This document shows positions 7,651 through 10,980 of a DNA stretch of 10,980 nucleotides, piece by piece. The translations under genes were made by a program, and so were the position numbers. The notes under the pieces were generated by a model. That model searched no databases, had not been told where the DNA came from, and was given only the letters and a program-made list of their open reading frames with translations. Each line of letters opens with the position of its first letter. Positions within the stretch are counted from its first letter, which is position 1. Source of the DNA: CAZGLR01 sp964526635 (GTDB taxonomy: Bacteria > Zixibacteria > MSB-5A5 > GN15 > JAAZOE01); assembly GCA_964526635.1 (NCBI GenBank), contig CAZGLR010000113.1, forward strand, positions 1 through 10,980. The letters are read 5' to 3'.

Positions 7651-8340
7651 ATGCTTAGGTCGACCTTTCTCGGTCATGGATGTGTCCTGTTCAACGATGG
7701 CAAACAGGCGGTGATCCTTGATCCGTTTCTAAACGATAATCCCCAGGCAACGGTCAAGGCTGAAGATGTAAATGTGGATTATATTCTCGTCACACACGGG
7801 CACGGGGATCATCTGGGCGATGCCGTCGAGATTTCAAAACGATGCAGCGCCACGATTATTGCGCCTAATGAACTGGCTATATATGTTGCCGGCATGGGGG
7901 CGTTGTCACACAATATGCATATCGGCGGATCATATCCCTTTGAATTCGGACGGGTCAAGTTAACGATTGCGCATCATGGCTCCGGGGCCGGTGATTCCGG
8001 GTTGATTTATACCGGGCCGCCGTGTGGATTCGTATTCGATATGGGCGGGGTGACGGTCTATCATACCGGTGATACCGGTTTGTTCCTGGATATGAAACTG
8101 ATCGGGGAATTGCATGATATCGACCTGATGTTTGTCCCGATCGGTGATAATTTCACGATGGGTATCGACGATGCCGTGAGGGCGGTCGAGTTTGTCGGCC
8201 CGAAAAAGGTCGTCCCAATGCATTACAAGACCTGGGATATTATCAATGCCGAGCCGCAGGAATTCAAAGCGAAGATCGCGGCCGCCGGATCGAAAACGGA
8301 AGTGATTATTCTTGAACCGAATCAATCGGTCGAATTGTAA
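7651..8340 (+). CDS. UPF0173-type metal-dependent hydrolase (metallo-beta-lactamase fold)
   Basis: The 229-residue cytosolic protein has the metallo-beta-lactamase fold and matches the UPF0173 group (Bacillus YtkL-like, related to the UlaG-like lactonases). The metal site is readable: His49, His51, Asp53 and His54 in THGHGDH, His108 or His109 in TIAHHGSG, Asp141 in YHTGDTGLF and His191 in VVPMHYKTW. The stretches GDAVEI, MHIGGSYPFEFG, FDMGGVTVYHTGDTGL and PIGDNFTMG are conserved in the group. Family length is about 225-230 residues, so it is complete. No signal peptide is seen. The physiological substrate of UPF0173 proteins is not established, and nothing here reveals one. The gene begins after a strong AAAGGAG site and ends 20 bp before the AsmA-like gene, so the two are probably co-transcribed. 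It might be a housekeeping phosphodiesterase- or lactonase-like enzyme, but that is open. Confidence 0.93.
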   Translation: MLRSTFLGHGCVLFNDGKQAVILDPFLNDNPQATVKAEDVNVDYILVTHGHGDHLGDAVEISKRCSATIIAPNELAIYVAGMGALSHNMHIGGSYPFEFGRVKLTIAHHGSGAGDSGLIYTGPPCGFVFDMGGVTVYHTGDTGLFLDMKLIGELHDIDLMFVPIGDNFTMGIDDAVRAVEFVGPKKVVPMHYKTWDIINAEPQEFKAKIAAAGSKTEVIILEPNQSVEL

Positions 8341-8360
8341 ACCACTCCGGGGAGAGTTGT

Positions 8361-10856
8361 ATGAGTGAAGAAAAGAAAAAAGCCGAATCATCGAAATCAG
8401 AATCAAAAAGCCGCGGAATGGGATGTGTGGCCCGGCTGATCGCGGTTATCGTCGTCTTAATCATTATTGCAGTCGTTGTGGTACGATTGATGTTTCCGGC
8501 CGAGCGGATCCGTCAGGAAATCGTCGATCGCGCATCGGCGGCGCTGGGGCGGACGGTGGAAATCGATGAGGTCTCGCTTTCGCTCTTCCCCGGACTGGCC
8601 CTGGATATCAAGGGATTGCGCATTTATAATCCACCCGACTTTCCCGGAACCGAGTTCGTGACAGTCAATCGACTGCGGGCCGGGCTCAAGCTGATGCCGC
8701 TTTTGCGCAAACAGTTTGTCTTTAGCGAAATCTCGGTCGTGCACCCGGTTATTCGTCTGCATAAGGCGGCCGATGGCCGCACTAACTGGTCGTTTACGAT
8801 AACGCCCGACGAGCCGATCGAGACGCCGATGGGGCAGCGTGATCAGGTCTCATCTGAAGAGGCGGCCATGTCGGCCTTCGGCTTCGACTGGGCCAAACTC
8901 AGCGGCGGAGATATTATTTATACTGATGATACCGACAGCACCCGGTTATCCCTCACCAATTTCACCCTCGATACCAGAATGCAGCTCGATGAAGCTGGCA
9001 CAACCGGTACGGCCCTCGGGAAACTCCATATTCCAAGTATTGAATCGAATCTAATACCCGAGGATGCCCCACTCGACCTTAAACTAACCTATAATGCCTC
9101 TATCGACTTTGCTCATACCGATATCATGCTTGACAACAGTATGATTACCATAAACGGCATACCATTTGAGGGTGAAGCGACCCTGCGCAATTTCACTGAT
9201 CCGTACTCGCTGTTCGTCAAACTGCGTGCGGCCGGTGTGGAGATCGAACCGCTTCTGACTTATATCCCCAAAAACAGCGGATTCAATGCCGCTGCCCTCC
9301 GTCTGCAGGGCAATCTCACCGGGGATATTGAAAGCCGTATTGAATTCGCTTCGGAACGCAAGCCATATCTCAGTGGCCGGCTGGTGGCATCGGAACTGCT
9401 GCTGGGGTACCTGACGGTCAATAATCGGGCGACGTTCGATTCGCTGGCGGTGGCGTTTTCATTTGACTCGGTTTCGTTTACATCATTCGGCGGTTCATTG
9501 ACCGGCCGTGATTTTGCTGTTTCGGGACTTGTCAAAAACTGGGATAACCTGTACTTCAATCTCCAAACCAGCGGCGGCTACAATCTGGCCAGTGCGGCGG
9601 CATTTCTCGATCCCGATATACGGCATGAATTAAGGGGTATGGCAACCTTTGACCTGAAATTGACCGGTTATAAGGCCGACTGGATCAATGCCGAAATGTT
9701 CGGCTGGTTCAGGGCCGACAGTGGGTATTACAACAATGATTCGTTGACCTCGCCATTGACGCGCCTGGACCTCCAATTGAGCTTCAATCGGGACAAAGTG
9801 AAAGTCGATACGCTCTGGGCCGAGTATCCCGGGGTGCGGATGGGTCTGTCGGGGAATCTTCAGAACGGCCTCGGCCATCTGCTTGCTCCTGATGGCGGCC
9901 ACCCGAAGCCATATCTCTCATTTAAGCTCCATGCCCCATTGATCAATTACGATGAATTGATACCGGCGGACTCGCTGACGCCCGAAGAGGCGGCCGAGCC
10001 TGAGCGTCGCACCGATACGACAACTGTTTCGGCGCCCATATTTCTCCCGGATATCGAAGCCGGTGGAGCGGTGGTGGTAGACACGTTCCAGTATAACTGG
10101 GTGAGTTTTTATGATATAGCCGGCGACGTAAGTTATAAGGACGGAATCATCACCTATACCAATGCGACCGGTCGTGTCCTGGCCGGTGCTGTTTCATCCA
10201 ATGGAACGGTCAATATTAACGATATGTACAACCCTGTCGTGAAATCCGAATTTGTCGCCAAAAATGTACAGGCCAATGAGTTCATGGAGGCCTTCGCCGG
10301 TCTCGAGGGGCATTTGTACGGCAAATGGGACTTAGAAGGGGCCTTCGAGACGCGCGGCCGAAGGATGGATAAGATCATCTCGAGTCTCAATGCTACCGGC
10401 ACTGTGAACATGGCAGACGGCCGCATCGTCAATTTTGACATCATCAAAAAGGCCTCACAAAAGCTTGGCTTTAAGACCTTCGATACCGAAGAATTGAACA
10501 ACCTGACTTCCGATGTTATTATTCGCGACGGCCGCCTTATTCTTGACGGCACCAAAGTTTTGACAGATATGGGGGACTGGACTTTGGGCGGAGCGGTCGA
10601 TATGGAAAACAAATCGCTTGATCTCGCGGTCAAACTGTATTTGTCCCCGCAGTATTCCGATGATTTTAAAGCCCTGGGTAATTTACTGCAGGACAAGCAG
10701 GGCCGCATCACCGTGACCTTCGACATTACCGGAGATTACAAGTCACCAAAGATTTCGGACCTCGGAACCGATACAGATGTGGTAAAGGAAAAAATCGAGG
10801 ATGTGATCAAAGAAGGCGCCCAAAATCTCCTCGATCGCTTTAAAAAGAAAAAGTAA
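8361..10856 (+). CDS. AsmA-family protein, inner-membrane anchored
   Basis: The 831-residue protein starts with a charged cytosolic tail (Lys/Ser/Glu-rich, residues 2-18) and has one transmembrane segment at about 23-41. The AsmA N-terminal signature follows: FPAERIRQEIVDRASAALGR, then EIDEVSLSLFPGLALDIKGL and RLRAGLKLMPLLRKQFVFSE. The long middle consists of alternating beta strands expected in the periplasm, with a charged linker around residues 545-560. The C-terminal AsmA-like domain contains NATGTVNMADGRIVNFDI, TSDVIIRDGRLIL and GDWTLGGAVDMENKSLDLAV, and the protein ends in a short helix and a KKKK tail. AsmA-family proteins belong to the same repeating beta-groove superfamily as TamB and are implicated in phospholipid transport and outer-membrane homeostasis. 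The ATG at 8361 is supported by GGGGAG at 8349-8354. It follows the UPF0173 gene by 20 bp, and its TAA directly abuts the cysE ATG. It is much shorter than TamB and lacks the TamB C-terminal signature, so it is a separate paralogous class. Confidence 0.88.
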   Translation: MSEEKKKAESSKSESKSRGMGCVARLIAVIVVLIIIAVVVVRLMFPAERIRQEIVDRASAALGRTVEIDEVSLSLFPGLALDIKGLRIYNPPDFPGTEFVTVNRLRAGLKLMPLLRKQFVFSEISVVHPVIRLHKAADGRTNWSFTITPDEPIETPMGQRDQVSSEEAAMSAFGFDWAKLSGGDIIYTDDTDSTRLSLTNFTLDTRMQLDEAGTTGTALGKLHIPSIESNLIPEDAPLDLKLTYNASIDFAHTDIMLDNSMITINGIPFEGEATLRNFTDPYSLFVKLRAAGVEIEPLLTYIPKNSGFNAAALRLQGNLTGDIESRIEFASERKPYLSGRLVASELLLGYLTVNNRATFDSLAVAFSFDSVSFTSFGGSLTGRDFAVSGLVKNWDNLYFNLQTSGGYNLASAAAFLDPDIRHELRGMATFDLKLTGYKADWINAEMFGWFRADSGYYNNDSLTSPLTRLDLQLSFNRDKVKVDTLWAEYPGVRMGLSGNLQNGLGHLLAPDGGHPKPYLSFKLHAPLINYDELIPADSLTPEEAAEPERRTDTTTVSAPIFLPDIEAGGAVVVDTFQYNWVSFYDIAGDVSYKDGIITYTNATGRVLAGAVSSNGTVNINDMYNPVVKSEFVAKNVQANEFMEAFAGLEGHLYGKWDLEGAFETRGRRMDKIISSLNATGTVNMADGRIVNFDIIKKASQKLGFKTFDTEELNNLTSDVIIRDGRLILDGTKVLTDMGDWTLGGAVDMENKSLDLAVKLYLSPQYSDDFKALGNLLQDKQGRITVTFDITGDYKSPKISDLGTDTDVVKEKIEDVIKEGAQNLLDRFKKKK

Positions 10857-10980
10857 ATGATCTTCTCAAAAATCTATGAAGATGTCAAAGCGATTTACCG
10901 CAACGATCCGGCGGCGAAGAATATCGAGTTTATTTTGTACCCCGGCTTCCATGCGATATTCTTTCATCGCTTTATTCATT
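10857..10980 (+). CDS. cysE: Serine O-acetyltransferase CysE, 3' end missing
   Basis: An ATG immediately after the TAA of the AsmA-like gene opens a frame that runs off the right edge (41 codons visible). The translation contains YEDVKAIYRNDPAAKNIEF and then YPGFHAIFFHRFIH. DPAA followed by YPGFHAI..HR..H is the signature of the N-terminal helical domain of short, Bacillus/EpsC-type serine acetyltransferases, so the call is firm despite the small fragment. The enzyme transfers acetyl from acetyl-CoA to L-serine to make O-acetylserine, the precursor of cysteine. The left-handed beta-helix catalytic domain should lie just beyond the window. No good Shine-Dalgarno is seen, since the preceding bases are an A-rich lysine tract, so translation is probably coupled to the upstream gene. 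Confidence 0.86.
   Translation, partial: MIFSKIYEDVKAIYRNDPAAKNIEFILYPGFHAIFFHRFIH

Noticed and set aside
10154..10726. Minus-strand open frame of 190 codons opposite the C-terminal part of the AsmA-like gene
   Set aside because: Its translation is a Ser/Arg/Pro-rich composition typical of antisense reading, and the + strand carries the conserved AsmA C-terminal domain at the same place.
10838..10860. A-rich tract at the AsmA/cysE junction as a programmed frameshift site
   Set aside because: In the reading frame the A runs do not form an X XXY YYZ heptamer, and the tract simply encodes the lysine tail before a normal TAA.

Overview
The window is a compact, gene-dense stretch of bacterial chromosome with every gene on the + strand. 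It contains an AsmA/TamB-type protein and an Omp85 outer-membrane barrel with a signal peptide, so the host is a diderm (Gram-negative-type) bacterium. Base composition looks moderate, slightly GC-rich. The TamB-like gene precedes the Omp85 gene, whereas proteobacteria have tamA then tamB. The NifS-type desulfurase sits next to mnmA. Both traits argue against an ordinary proteobacterium and suggest an FCB-like or candidate-phylum lineage. That placement is inference only; no marker gene here fixes the phylum.

Layout. (1) Bases 1-3246 hold the 3' part of a TamB/DUF490 gene cut by the left edge. Its first ~75 bases form a hairpin-rich element read in frame with the gene. (2) Bases 3254-5170 encode an Omp85 (BamA/TamA-like) barrel with three likely POTRA domains, 7 bp downstream. 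(3) A 98-bp gap carries a good sigma-70-like promoter. (4) Bases 5269-6426 encode a NifS-type cysteine desulfurase, followed 36 bp later by mnmA (6463-7557), the tRNA 2-thiouridylase. (5) A 93-bp gap contains a small hairpin and a TATAAT box. (6) Bases 7651-8340 encode a UPF0173-type metallo-beta-lactamase-fold hydrolase with the strongest Shine-Dalgarno in the window. (7) Bases 8361-10856 encode a membrane-anchored AsmA-family protein. (8) Bases 10857-10980 encode the start of a serine O-acetyltransferase (CysE), cut by the right edge.

Two themes run through the window. The envelope theme has a TamB-like protein paired with an Omp85 partner, plus a second, separate AsmA-like protein; both belong to the superfamily proposed to bridge the periplasm for lipid transfer or outer-membrane assembly. 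The sulfur theme has CysE (first step of cysteine synthesis), NifS (releases persulfide sulfur from cysteine) and MnmA (puts that sulfur on tRNA wobble uridine). The UPF0173 hydrolase has no assigned substrate. All seven genes belong to recognisable families. I found no CRISPR array, insertion sequence, phage gene, toxin-antitoxin pair, tRNA or rRNA, and no clear novel multi-gene system. The most unusual item is the palindromic element at the left edge.
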